A stretch of DNA of 64,000 bases from Trachythela sp. YZ-2020 (lineage: Eukaryota; Cnidaria; Anthozoa; Malacalcyonacea; Clavulariidae), in assembly GCA_016169945.1 (NCBI GenBank), contig JADLSH010000162.1, forward strand, positions 1,302,001 through 1,366,000. Direction: 5' to 3'. The number at the start of each line of letters is the position of its first letter. Within the stretch, counting starts at the first letter, position 1. The notes below the pieces were generated by a model. That model had not been told where the DNA came from. It worked only from the letters and a program-made list of their open reading frames with translations, and did not search any database. The translations under genes and the position numbers were made by a program. Shown in pieces: positions 25,001 through 37,700 of this stretch.

Positions 25001-26940
25001 ACAGTTCAATATAATTCTGAAAACTTGGACCAACCCATGTTTTGGTCGGCCATGATCGCCTTTTGATCAGCCACTAATTACTTACAGACCTCAAGATAGA
25101 AATTATTGCAAATAATAAGTAAAAACCGGTCTGCCATATTACATGTCCAAGCAATACAACTATTGAAAATCCTGAACATATATAACAGGAGACAAGCCGC
25201 ACAGCAATATTTTGCGGGAAGTGGTTTTTCTTGCCCACATTTTCGCTTTTCCAGCATGTCGTATCCCTATTAACTTTTTCGTGTCTGCACTTCAATTCCC
25301 AACCTTAATACTACCAACCACGCTGCTATAGTCTAGGAGGGTATTGATGTGACTATAGCTAGGTGTGTGAATGTATGAGGCAATCATTTTTCAAATATTC
25401 AGTGATGTTCTGAAATGAATATAATTGACTTTCAACACTCAAAAATGACATCTTGCCAATTAAATTAGATAAACAATGTTCTCAGCTTATAAAATATTTT
25501 TTTGCGTAGCTTTGGTGCACGTCACCGCCGAGGGGCAAAGGCGAGGTCACTGCATATAAAATGTTCAAATTTTGCCTACTCAATATCCCGGCAAGATTTG
25601 AAAAAAAAGCCAATCTTTTTCTCATCAATAAAGCAACTTAGATCTTACTTAGTCTTTTTCGTAGGTTGGTTAATACTATTAGCAACAAATCTCACCTAAA
25701 ACAAAGTTTTTATTTCGAACCGCGAACGTACAAACTTTGTGCCGAAAAATCGCACTAAACACCGGCTTGGTTCCCCTAAGATCCATATCTATTAGATACC
25801 TAAGTACAAAATCTAAGTACTCCTGTACAAAAAGAGACATTAAATACAGCATATTACCTTCAAATCAACGCAGGATTCGTGAAAAGATCTTGCCAACTTC
25901 GCCATCTTGTAATTCTTGTTCGAACCACGCGGAAAAGAAAATTTAAAATTCGGAAATGTTCGGAATTCGGTCTGACTCCCGAAGAAATGCAACGGTAAAG
26001 CGACGGCAAGTCGACAAATTCCGGACATCAGATAGTCTGGTCTATCACGTGATAAATATGTGCAATTTATTCCGGTATGACCAGAGCCAGGTGTGAAAAG
26101 AGGTGGTTCAGTTTGAAATGCGACACGTGCCAAAAAGTGCATAAATTATGTAAAAATGTAGCAATTATATTTGAATTTAGCTTAGTTGCGACCGAACGAT
26201 GCAAATATTCCAGTACATTATATTGATGAAAAGTTAGCTTACATTATATGGTATGTGTGTTGCAAGTTTCATAATAATCGACTAACAGAAAATATTTTAT
26301 TTTTTGAAATTCACTTTTAAAAATGCCCAAATCTTGCCTTAGATTCCATTGACTGATTGACATGTCTCTAATTCAGTAATCATGCCACAGCCATATATAT
26401 ATTATTTCACATAGTGGTAGTAGTAGGCTTTTAGAATTTAACTTTCCCCCCATTTTCTCCAGTGAAATCCTCCCTATAATTTGACGAAATAAAGGTTCTA
26501 AGCAACTCAATTTAGGAATCCCATGAAAAACAAAAAATGTGTACAACATAATTTCTAATTAAAAGTACCTTACACCTTTATGTTCTGTCAGTTCAAGGGA
26601 AAATTTTCCACTTGATTGAGTAAAAGAAACTGTTTGTAGATGCACCCAAAGGTGCCGGTGTGAGATTGAACGAGACTGCTTGAAATGCTGGACTGCTTGA
26701 GACGCATGATATTATGAATTCATCCACAACACACTTCTTTTTTCAATTTTTAATAATAAAGCAAATAATTACATGAAATATACATGAATGTAACACAAAT
26801 AGCAAATAAATTTCATTAAAAAATGAAATGTATGTCAAACATTGAACTGTAATCATAATGGAAAATATGATACAAATTTTCATTCGTTTGACAAATTTGA
26901 TATTGGACATGTTCCAGTCCAGCTAAACTACCAAAAGCAG
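25001..26940. other. No recognised gene
   Basis: Mostly AT-rich. A GC-richer patch at about 25950-26100 has short ORFs on both strands but no recognisable domain. No RNA gene or clear repeat boundary seen. It may include the 3' flank of the adjacent piggyBac element, whose terminal repeats I could not locate. Confidence 0.4.
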
Positions 26941-26950
26941 AAATATGCAT

Positions 26951-28732
26951 TTACCTCCTACCAGCGTAACCACGACTATGCCATACCCGAAAACAATCAA
27001 ACCCACCACCAACATGCATAAACTTATTGTTGCACTGCGGAGCACTACAATAAGTACCAACCCTCTTCTGCCCTCGACCTGCCGCATAACACACAACACA
27101 CTGCCTCCTCACACCACCCTCAGCCGTCGCAGGTATATGGGCAGTACAAAACTGATCATGAGAAGGAACAGCCTGAACTGCCTCATTCACAGGAGGTCTA
27201 TCATATTCTGCCAACCCACAAATCTGTCTAACTATCTCCTCCCTAAAATCAACTATGCTATAGGTATTCTTGCGATGCAAATCCAGGTTGTCCGGATTAC
27301 TAGCACGATGCTGCTGAAAGAGAAGAAAACCATTAACAACTGCAATATCAATAAGGTGGAAGAACAAAGTCTTCCACCATCTTTTACATTTACGGGAAAC
27401 ATTGTGACATGCAAGCAACTGGTCTGACCTATCTACTGCGTTCATGTATTGATTGTATCTGTGAATTGCATAGGGCTGGCTCACTTCTATCTCTTGAAAC
27501 ACACCATTAGTCTTCGTCCTTCTTTTCACAACCATTTTTTCATTCGCGGAATCAATTGATGTAACCAATGAAACGGGCTTGTTATCAACCCATTGCAAAG
27601 TTAGCACATTTGATTCCCGTTCCCATCGCATGCTTCCTCGCCTTAACTTCTTCGCCCACACTTTCACATCTTTCAAGGATACGGGGAAACCCTCCCTATT
27701 AGTTCTACATGTGCCTGATGATGGGGTCTCATGCAAAAAGAGATCTTGGACTAATTTAGGGGATGAAAAATAATTATCAAAAAATACATGATACCCCTGC
27801 CCCAAATATGCGCCCATCAACTTCATTACCACATCATACCCTAGACCATTACCCGATGGTGCTTCATGCTGCGACTTACCTATATAAACATTAAAATCAA
27901 CAGTATAACCATTAGAGCTATCTGCCAATACCCAGAGCTTTACCCCATACTTTGTAGGCTTATTCTTCATGTATTGCCTAACGCCTGACTTATGTTTGGA
28001 CTTCACCATACGTTCATCGACAGCAACATTCTGACGCGGTTGGTATAATATATGGCATCGCTCTTTGAACGACGCTATAAATTCCTCAACCTTGCGCAGT
28101 TTATTGCCAGGAGTCTCGTCGGCGGGATCTACAACATGCAAGAACCCCATGAGAGATTTAAACCGTATCGAGGAGAGTATCTTCCTTGCCCAAAGACCGT
28201 GGTAAAGAGTCTTTGTGCTCCAATACTTTTCTACTGCCGAGCCCACACGTACCAGACCAAAATAAATCAAAAGAGCAATCAGACGATTTATTTCATCCAC
28301 AGTAGCTTCCTCCCATGCCCCTTCACCAGTGGTATATGAAGCGTACCCCCCAGCTGCAATTTTCATGTACGCGTAGCTGTTGGTGTGGGAAACAACTGAT
28401 TTTATCATCTCAGAGGTGAAGAAGAGACGAAAAAACTCTACTGCAGTTGTCATAGTTCCCCGCAAGACATATCTATCGAAATGAATTCCAATCGGACGGC
28501 TTGGTCGAAAGGGAGGGAGGGTATTCCTAATGTCCACATCATCATAAGACTTACTACCACTATTGGGAGCCCCACCACCCCTGGCTCTTCCCCTACCACC
28601 CCTGGCCCTAACCTTTCCACCCCTGGCCCTACCACCCCTTCCCCTATTGCCAGAAGTACTGCTAATTGGGGATCGGTCCCTTCCAACCCTATCCTCCCCC
28701 GTATCACTATCCTGCACCCAAACCGGATCCAT
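26951..28732 (-). CDS. piggyBac-type transposase
   Basis: This 593-residue ORF is a piggyBac (DDE_Tnp_1_7) transposase, a nuclear enzyme that excises and inserts DNA at TTAA. An Arg/Gly-rich segment lies at residues 28-53. The catalytic domain has D239 (VAVDER), D319 (FFDNYF) and D434/D437 (NAVDRSDQ), so the acidic site is complete. The C-terminal cysteine-rich domain has C545, C548, C562, C567, H573, C580 and H585. The length matches known piggyBac proteins. The frame stays open upstream to an AG acceptor at about 28779 (acidic EEPADEEDDFEVDD), so the native N-terminus is probably spliced; the start given is the first ATG after that acceptor. Flanking TIRs with TTAA were not found, so an active element and a domesticated gene both remain possible. 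Confidence 0.92.
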   Translation of the reverse strand: MDPVWVQDSDTGEDRVGRDRSPISSTSGNRGRGGRARGGKVRARGGRGRARGGGAPNSGSKSYDDVDIRNTLPPFRPSRPIGIHFDRYVLRGTMTTAVEFFRLFFTSEMIKSVVSHTNSYAYMKIAAGGYASYTTGEGAWEEATVDEINRLIALLIYFGLVRVGSAVEKYWSTKTLYHGLWARKILSSIRFKSLMGFLHVVDPADETPGNKLRKVEEFIASFKERCHILYQPRQNVAVDERMVKSKHKSGVRQYMKNKPTKYGVKLWVLADSSNGYTVDFNVYIGKSQHEAPSGNGLGYDVVMKLMGAYLGQGYHVFFDNYFSSPKLVQDLFLHETPSSGTCRTNREGFPVSLKDVKVWAKKLRRGSMRWERESNVLTLQWVDNKPVSLVTSIDSANEKMVVKRRTKTNGVFQEIEVSQPYAIHRYNQYMNAVDRSDQLLACHNVSRKCKRWWKTLFFHLIDIAVVNGFLLFQQHRASNPDNLDLHRKNTYSIVDFREEIVRQICGLAEYDRPPVNEAVQAVPSHDQFCTAHIPATAEGGVRRQCVVCYAAGRGQKRVGTYCSAPQCNNKFMHVGGGFDCFRVWHSRGYAGRR

Positions 28733-29103
28733 GTCATCTACTTCAAAATCATCTTCTTCATCAGCGGGTTCTTCGTCACTATAAAAACCAATAAATGTAT
28801 AAACATACTGTTACATGGTATTATTTTACTTTATATAAAACAAAAATGCCCGAATTCATTTTTAAATGATGATTTTGAGATCGGTTTGGGATCACATTTT
28901 GAGATCGGTTCAAACCTTTGATTTCTGTGGCAATATATGATAGAACTCTCAAATAAATGCCATATTAGATAGGTTATGTATATATTTGTTATATTTCAAA
29001 CCAGATCTTTGATTATAGACCAAATTCTTATGGCCAGTCCAAATGTAAATTTGAGTCGATCGACCATAACATGACAACATCTGTTCACTAAAAACATATA
29101 AAT

Positions 29104-29240
29104 ACTTGCTTTTGGTCGCTATCAGACGTATCCAATTGTCTGTCCAAGTCATCTTCTTCGTCTGTTGATATTCCACAATCACTAATATTTAAATTTTCGT
29201 CTTCAAGAGCATTAAATATTTCTTGATTGGACGCAGCCAT
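29104..29240 (-). CDS. Possible first exon of the piggyBac transposase
   Basis: An ATG at 29240 opens an acidic reading of about 44 codons beginning MAASNQEIFNALEDENLNIS, which resembles the acidic N-termini of many piggyBac proteins. Phase analysis is ambiguous. The GTATTT donor near 29103 is in phase 0, which does not fit the acceptor at 28779, while a weaker GTCTGA donor slightly upstream would fit. Exon end therefore uncertain. Confidence 0.45.
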
Positions 29241-29539
29241 TTTTACAATTTTTTCAACAGTAGAAATGACAAGTGACCGTTGGTGCGCACATCACTTATA
29301 ATTCAAAAAATGCTCGTATCTTGCCATAAGCCAATGAAATTCACGATATCGATACTAGACCGTCGTCTAGACGATGACATATACGGAATCGATTGCCGAG
29401 GGTTTTAAAGTCCCCACGGCGAAAGGATCCCGGAGATTTTTGGGCCCGAAGCTTGCCGGCGGATTACGATCGCGTCACGACAAACGTGCAAATTTCGAAA
29501 ATGCCCATAAAAGTCGTTGTTTATTTCGTAGGATATAAC

Positions 29540-29680
29540 CAGTGGCGTAGACGGTAGATAGACATAAAATATCATAAAGATATTTTCACGTGTATTGTGC
29601 CTTGTTCTAATGTGCCTTGTTCTTGTTGTAATAATAACAGAATTTTGTGATTTATGACGTATCAGAATGCTACGCCACTG
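29540..29680. mobile_element. hAT-type MITE with 8 bp target duplication
   Basis: The ends are CAGTGGCGTAG and CTACGCCACTG. The element is 141 bp and is flanked by GATATAAC at 29532-29539 and again at 29681-29688. An 8 bp duplication with CAG ends fits the hAT superfamily. Non-coding. Confidence 0.88.
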
Positions 29681-29755
29681 GATATAACGAGTCCCGTGTA
29701 AATGGCCCTAATGCCACCATTAGAATCCTAGCTCGTATCGAAATTTCGTTATATC

Positions 29756-29860
29756 CAGTGGCGTAGCCAGGGTCGAATGTTTGGGGGGGCGAGTAGTGAG
29801 TGGCGAAGGCACGAAACACCTAGGGGGGTCTGGGTGCATGCCACCACCTAAACCTTCCAC
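29756..29860. mobile_element. Single terminus of a related CAGTGGCGTAG element
   Basis: A second CAGTGGCGTAGCC terminus is followed by a G-rich stretch and GGTCTGGGTGCATGCC. The eight bases before it, GTTATATC, are the reverse complement of the neighbouring element's target duplication. No matching right end found nearby. Confidence 0.6.
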
Positions 29861-30233
29861 CTGTCATCTACATAGCATGCACTGAACCGAAGATATGAAA
29901 CCTGTAAACCCTATGAACATTAGGACCAGACGATAAAGAGAGTCTGATCAATGATTGGAGTCTGATCAATGCTCCTTTTGAAAAAAGATTTCCAAATGCT
30001 TGAACTTCTAGATTGAGATCTACCATCCCAGAAAAGGCAAATTCCTGCACCCTGGGAGACAATTTGACAGTAATTAGAATTTTACATCGCAGCCTACTAT
30101 TAAAGGCTGAATTGCGTAAAATTTTATACAACTGACAATATATATATTGATTTACACATGTACACATACACATACAAATACTGTACGTCTGTACTTATAA
30201 TGTATTAATGAATTATTATAATTATATAAAATG

Positions 30234-30880
30234 TTAAGAATATGAAGTACCTTTCTTAACTATAGTACTGAAACGATTAGTTATTGTAGGTGGACAATCA
30301 AAAGTACGCTGTGTTCTCAGATTATGAAGTGGGATGTTTTTGGGTGGAAGTTGGAGGTGAAGCATGTGCTCAGTATCAGATATAATTTTCTCGAAAAGTT
30401 TTATACAAAGTTTCTTAAATATCCAGAGAGAGCATGGTGGTATGCTGGTGCACAGTACTTGGGTACCGGCCTGATGCAGGTGCAATATAATCCAATGATA
30501 TCACGAGCAGGGACGTTCGAACGTTTTAAGCAAAATCAAGTTTGTTTGCCTTCTTTATGACATCATTGACGTGGTCGACCCATCCATTGCAAGGAGTTAC
30601 ATATTGTGACACATAACATCTTGGCACTGTTCACTAGCTTGAGTTCCTTTGAGTTGACTGCAACAGTACCGAATTGATGCTCCACTTTCTTGAAGTCGAT
30701 GACCATTTCCTTGCATTTAGCTGCAGTTTGTTCTAGCCACAGTTAAGGCGCTCGGAATATTACTGTGTCCATCCCGGGGGACAATCTCAGCTAAAGTGAT
30801 ATCATCCACGTACTTCCAATAGTGCGCGTCCGACGGGTTGAGATCGTTAATCGTCAGCAGAAAGACTGGGGCTTTTGAGA
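30234..30880 (-). pseudogene. Decayed non-LTR retrotransposon reverse transcriptase
   Basis: In order along the minus strand: FLLTINDLN then WKYVDDITLAE (the YxDD polymerase motif), a frameshift, then AAKCKEMVIDFKKVEHQFG, then CIRPVPKYCAPAYHHAL, then the C-terminal CIKLFEKI and later LHNLRTQRTFD. This is the conserved order of a LINE pol C-terminal half (jockey/CR1/L2-like clades). Several frameshifts and stops make it non-functional. The 5' half is absent. It lies downstream of the CHORDC1 stop, in the same orientation. Confidence 0.85.
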
Positions 30881-31241
30881 AAAAAAATCGAAAACCAGAA
30901 GGGGACCATTACCTGATTACAAATCCTGTGGTCTGCCCTAACACATGTTTTTATCACTTGAAAATTATTGTTTTGATGAAAGATTTGGCGTTTTTCCAGA
31001 CGTTTACTTTTAAAGACAGTTATCAGAGTGACTAAGTTGTTCAGTATATATGTATTCACCTTGTGGTTGCTGGCAAATACATGTAATTCAAATATTTATT
31101 AGTGTGATTTTCTCGCTACAATCAATGATAATAGATTTCAAATTGTCCTTTACATGTAAAGTAGCGCAACACAGAAACTTGGATGAATATCTGAAGTCCG
31201 TCAAGCAAGAAGAAGCGTATTTGACAGTGGCTAACCTTAAT

Positions 31242-34157
31242 TTATTGCGATTTCAGTTCGAGGCGTGGCCAATTCGAAGCTTGTTTTTTTCGTAGTTTGA
31301 TCTCAACCTTCGTTGCAGAATACGTTACAGAGCTTTTATCTGGATCAATGACCTACATAGAACGAAAAATATACTAATATAGCCTAACAATCTACCGGGT
31401 GGCGCAAAAAAAGTACGACTATTTGATTTAGTATAACTACTTAAAACCTAAAAGAGCTATTACACTTAAACAAGTTTCTTTGCATTCAGCGATGTCTAAC
31501 TTAAATTTTGATATATGCCATGCGCATTTTCATGCAATATTGACCGAGATAGCTGCGTTTAAACTTGAGTAAACATTTTTGGAACTGTTTAATAATCTAA
31601 TTGTTCTAGTAGAAACCAGCAAGAAGACAGTATTTCAAAACGTTTTTCATAATTTATTGAAATAAATTCGTTACAAATCGCGCCGAGGAGATGGCTGTTT
31701 CGCTACTCGCTATCTATCGACGAATAGATAGCGAGTAGCGTACCCAATCAAATTACAGCATTTGCAATAGTATACTAGTATGATTCTACTAAAACTAGAT
31801 AGACATAGTAAACTATATGTACAAACTATATACAAATAAGACGTAGATATTGTAATATTTTACTATCGACAAGGAAAGGACAAAGTGCTTGGTTTTATAA
31901 GGGTCCAGTTCCAAGGGACCAATGCAAATTACTCCGCTCATTCTTAATATCATTTCTTTCATAAATCCAATTAACAAATTGGTGAAGCCAAGCATTATTG
32001 CATTATTACTTTTTAAACTATAACAAAACCCTTACCCCGTGTAATTTTATGTCCAAGTCAAATTTCGATGAATTACCAAAAACTAAAGCAGCTCTAAGCT
32101 AAAAAATAAGTGAAAAATCGTTTGCTGTGGTTGTATCGTACAAAGCCTGTTTAACTTTACGTTCGTTAACTTAAATTTTGAGTTATATATTAACTTTATT
32201 AATACTGGATAGCTCTATCAGTTCTAAACTGTTCTTCTTAGAGATCCAGTAAGGACCATCTGTTATTGATCCAGTGTTACTACAGGAGGAAACCTAAACT
32301 AAACTAACTTTATTTATACTGGATAGCTCTATCAGTTCTAAACTGTTCTTCCTAGAGGTCCAGTAAGGATCATCTCTTATTGATCCAGTGTTACTACAGG
32401 AGGAAACCTAAACTAAACTAACTTTATTTAAACTGGATAGCTCAATCAATTCTAAACTGTTCTCCCTAGAGGTCCAGTAAGGATCATCTCTTATTGATCC
32501 AGTGTTACTACAGGAGGAAACCTAAACTAAACTAACTTTATTTATACTGGATAGCTCTATCAGTTCTAAACTGTTCTCCCTAGAGATCCAGTAAGAGCCA
32601 TCACTTATTGATCCAGTGTTACTACAGGAGGAAACCTAAACTAAACTATAACTTTATTTATACTGAATAGTTCTATCAGTTCTAAACTGTTCTTCCTGGA
32701 GGTCCAGTAAGGGCCATCTCATGATCTAATGTCACCTGGCTAGAGTAGTTCGTCTCTTATATAAACACACAATGATTTTTATATGAATTGACAATGATAT
32801 ACAGATCTCACAAAGGTGAGTTTCCCTGTCAACAATACAGTACTTACACAAGTGTAATTTGCTTCTATAAATGATTTCTGAGGGTCGCAAAGTTTGGCGT
32901 ACACTGAGATTATAACAGATGAACCCATTTGATAGTGATCAAATCTACATAATAGAATGGTATGTCTGTATTGAATTACTGTATTAAGGTTTCGTTTACA
33001 AAGCTTTCATTCTGTAACAATTTATAATACAACGAGAAGAAGAAGAAAATTCGAATTGCAAATTATACGACGAGAGTGAGTAGAATAACTGTTAAATGAA
33101 CAAACAAACAAACAAACAAACAAACAAACAAACAGACAAACAAACAAACAAACAAACACAGTGTGTTCACTGTTTTTCTATGCGTTCATTTTCTCATAAC
33201 ATGGCTCCAGTTGCAGCAAAAATTGCCCTGTGTATAAACATGGCCTTTAGATAACTGCTGGTTGATCACCTTATGCTGCACGACAGTGCTTAGCGAGACC
33301 TCCCTATTGTCCATAAAATCTATCTAATGATATTTACCTGCACGTCACAGCTTTTTTCTTTTGCTGAAAACAACAAAAAAACAAATTAAGCAAAATATTG
33401 TATAATAAATAAATAAGCATCGAATTTTTAAGATCAAACTACCTTGAAAGTACAACAAGAACTTCGACGTTTCAAGCAAAAGCCCTTCTTCTGATAGTTA
33501 GTAATTGTATGTCTTCAATTCTACAGCACGACTACAGCATGTTAATATATGTAACACACGCAAAAAATTGAAGATTTTGAACTCCTGGTTCCACTGTAAA
33601 TAGCGATAAACAATATGCTTGAAGCTTTGTAGGATAAAACTACTTGAAAAATTTAACAAGAACTAACTTCCAGATGAAGGGCCTTCGCTCGAAATGGCGA
33701 AGTTTTGATCCTACAACACAAACTATCAGGCATAAGAATTGAAGTTACAATTCTGCTTACATTGCGACAATCCCGTTTGTAAGCTTAAGACAAAGAAATA
33801 TTTATAGATTTCTTACTTCATCAGTTAAAAACCAAACATGACTGCCACTAGAACATCCTTCTTGCTTTAAAAACTCGTCAAAGTCACAAGTTTTTCGCAT
33901 ACAGCAACTCCAAAATTTGCAGCTATAGTGGAAATGAATTGCGCAGCTACGCCCGTTGTTCTCGTCCAATCTCGTTACCGCTTGCCCTGCTGGGCTGCTG
34001 CTGCTCCGTAAGGCTGCCGTTGCTGTTGCTGTTGCTGTTACCGCTGCTGCTGTTGCTGCTGCTGCTGGTTACTCAAGGTTCCTGTTGTTGCTGTTGCTGT
34101 TGCTCCTGCTGTTGCTGTTGCTGTTGCCGTTGCTGCTGCCGCCGTTGCTGCTGCTGC

Positions 34158-34199
<42 letters not shown>

Positions 34200-34678
34200 G
34201 TTGCTGTTTACAGCTGTCGGCTGCCGCTGCCGCTGCCGCTGCTGTTGCTGTTGCCGCTGCTGTTGCTTGCTGTTGGTGTGCTGGGTGCTGTTGCTGCTGT
34301 TGTCGTTACTGCATTCATTGCTCGCTGCTGCCGTTGCTGCTTTCGCTGCCGTTACTGTTGAAGGGCGTTATTGCCGCTGCTGTTGCTTGCTCGCTGCCGT
34401 TGCCGTTGCTGTGCCGCTGCTGCCGCATGCTGCATGCCGTTGCTGCAATGCCGTTGCTGCCGCTGCTATTAGCTGCTGTTGCCGCCGTTATTGCTTGCTG
34501 CTGTTGCCGCTGTTGGCTGGCTTGCCGCTGTTGCTATGCTGTTGCTGTTGCCGCTGCCGCATGCCGTTGCTGCTCGCTGCTGCCGCTGCCGCTATTTTCA
34601 AGCGCCGCCGTTGCTGCTGCTGTTGTTGCTGCTGTTGCTGCTGTTTGCTACGCGCTGCTGTTGCCGCTGCGTTGCCGC

Positions 34679-34709
<31 letters not shown>

Positions 34710-37700
34710 GCTGTTATTGTTGCTGTTGTTGTTGTTGCTGTTGTTGTTGTTGTGGTTGTTGCTGTTGTTGTTGTTGTTACGACTCAGACACCAGTCATAT
34801 GTTAGTTCCGGGAAGCAACAACCCTTCCCCCTCCTACAGGTAAGTAGATTATTGAGTATCTGCCAACTCACCCTTCATGAAAGACAGGACTTCCAGGATG
34901 ATATTTACAAGTCTGCGTGTTTGACTGCTCATCAACATACACCTGAACATAAATAAACAACATGAAAAAGACAAACAAACTAAAATCATCTGGCTTTAGA
35001 CAGTGTAAAATACTAAAGTAGGGTGCATCTGGGCACATTGCAACCTAATGGGTTAACAAGAGACACTGGCAGAGAGTTTTGTTAACCCATTAACTGGCAG
35101 CTAGTATTCTACCAGTGACAAGTAAACAAATTCAACCACATACCTCATTGCAAGCATTATTTTTACATGTGGTTCCTTTTTGTACTATGCCAGGCTCATT
35201 GTTTTCTGCAAAATAATAAATACAAAATAATAGGAATTTGAAGAAAATTATATTACCCCATTAACTGGCAGCACCCTACCACTGTCAAGGAGTAAAATCA
35301 TCTGGCGTTAGACAGACTGAACAAAAATTGAACAAAAATTTAGGCCATTTGTCCTTGGCCCACGGTCATTAGCCAAACAAATCTTCGTATTAAAATGATT
35401 GATTATTTTGGAGCTATCCTGCTGAACATTTATACATTACTGTAAACTTAACTTACCATCGTTTTTTGTTATAGATTGAATATGTTTTTCCAAAGCTTTT
35501 TTAAGCGAATCTGAGACACTAAATTTTAGTCTTTGATATGGTAGGTCATCACTGAAATATAAAATATTTGTTCATCACTCAGAACTTGTTAACAAGTTGT
35601 TGAATTGCAGGACGATAACAATTTGTTGAAACAAATTGTAACAAGTCTGTTGAGTCAACAACCTTGTAGCAAGTTACCAACAAGCCCTTGACAACTTGTC
35701 AACAAGTTATTTAAAAAGTGGATAAAGGCAGGAAATAATGATTTACATACCTAGGTCTAGCTTCTTGGACGTTTTCTTCTGCTTTTCTATGTGTTGTTTG
35801 ACCGTGACTTGCTATCTAAAGTAAATAGTTTAAAATTCAAGTGCTACAGTATACTGTATATGTCAGTCCATACTTCTAACTTCTTTATAAATTTAATCCA
35901 TTAACTGGCAGTGCCCTACCACTGACGAGTAAAATCATGTGGAATTAGACAAATTAAAATACTAAGTAGGGTGCATCTGGGCACATTGCAAGCTAATGGG
36001 TTAACAAGAAACACTGGCAGATAGTTTTGTTAACCCATTAACTGGCAGTACCCTACCACTGATGAGTAAAATTGTCTGGCGTTAGGCAGAGTAAAATACT
36101 AAAGTAGGGCACATCTGGGCGCATTGCCAGCTAATGGGTTAAAGTACATATCTTACCGTGATTGACAAAACTGACATACATTTTTATGGCTTTCGAACTT
36201 ATATTTTAAGGTCACTGTACTGTAGGGGTTTAAAATAAAAGCCATATGGTTTCTAGTATGCTCCTAGCCCACCTTTTGTAAATATAGTTTCGCTCTTCTT
36301 TCGTAATTGTTATATTTTGGGCAAATTAGTAAATAAATAAATACTTACTGGGATATCTGCAGCATTTGATGGTTTAACTTCCGGTTCTGGTGGTTTGATA
36401 TTGGAATGTTTTGATTTCTTGCATCCCTGACCAAAGTACAGTAAATAAGTTAAATAATGTTGATGGTTTTTGGTAGATGAAAATTTCAAGCGAACATTAT
36501 ATACAATTTTAGACCTAAAGGTAGGTTCACACGTTGCGATTTGTCGGGCCGATTTCAGATGCACGTTAATGATATTTGAAAAATACGTGGCAAACGTCAT
36601 CTGGTGACATCATCAACTGAAAATATTCGTCATTAACGTTCAGCAAAACCTAAAATCGGCCCGACAAATCGCTCTGTGTGAACGTACCTTAACAAGGAGC
36701 AGTTGCGAAAAATGCAAGTCTGGCACCTGCAGCCCTGCGATTTCAGTGCAATGCTCTGCCAACAGAGCTACAGAGTCCAGTTGTTAAGAGCTAACCACAA
36801 GTTCATTCATGTATATACACGCTTAGTCTTAATGAAAATCTCCCTGATTCCCCAATAAAAAATCAAATAGTTTGCCCCTTACAGTTATGTTAAGAAATTC
36901 AGTAAAATCTGTAACTCTTCTGGCACAACATGACCAACCCTAGAACAAAGATTTCATAAAAAGAATTATTTGTAAATGAAAAGATTCTGGCATCCATGAA
37001 GAGGATAGGGTGGGGGGTTCTGTTTAATGGCTGCCATTTTTAAATAAATGGTAATCGGCTGATCATTGATATTAACCCATTAGCTTGCAATGCACCCAGA
37101 TGCGCCCTACTTTAGTGTTTTACTCTCTCTAACGCCAGACGATTTTCCTACCACTGATGAGTAAAATTGTCTGGCATTAGACAAAGTAAAATACTAAAGT
37201 AGGGCACATCTGGATTGCATATTGCAAGCTAATGGGTTTAATAACATTGTTTATATGCTGTATTTTTGGGGTTTCCCCATGTATAGATTGAGGTTTGATA
37301 AACTACACATTTGCAGGCAGATAATTGCTACATGATGCATCAATATTGTATTATTGTTCATCTGTTTCGGTCAAATAAAATGTCAAAGAAACAATACGAG
37401 ACTTGTTGCCCTATGGCTTATGGCTGAAATACCTTCAAAGCATCGTGAAAGACAGGCATTCCAGGATGATGAATGCAAACATCTACATGGAATTGAAATA
37501 AAAAATATAACATACTTTAAAGATTAAAAATTTAGAACAGTCTTGTATTTGAAGGCAAATATAAAATAGAATTGAGAGATACAGCGAAATTAATTTCATG
37601 CTCTACAAATATTATGCCCAAAACATCATTCAAAAAATGACATTCTAAATATTTCTTACCGTCACTATTTCCGCTTTCCACAAACTGCTTGCCACAGCCC

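Noticed and set aside
33939..34956. Leu/Ala/Cys-rich and Gln/Asn-rich ORFs of 100-295 codons
   Set aside because: They follow the GCT/GTT/GCC microsatellite in a CHORDC1-like intron and have no non-repetitive domain.
36711..36779. Functional tRNA-Phe gene
   Set aside because: The A-box and GAA anticodon loop are recognisable, but the B-box/T-arm is broken and the acceptor stem does not pair.
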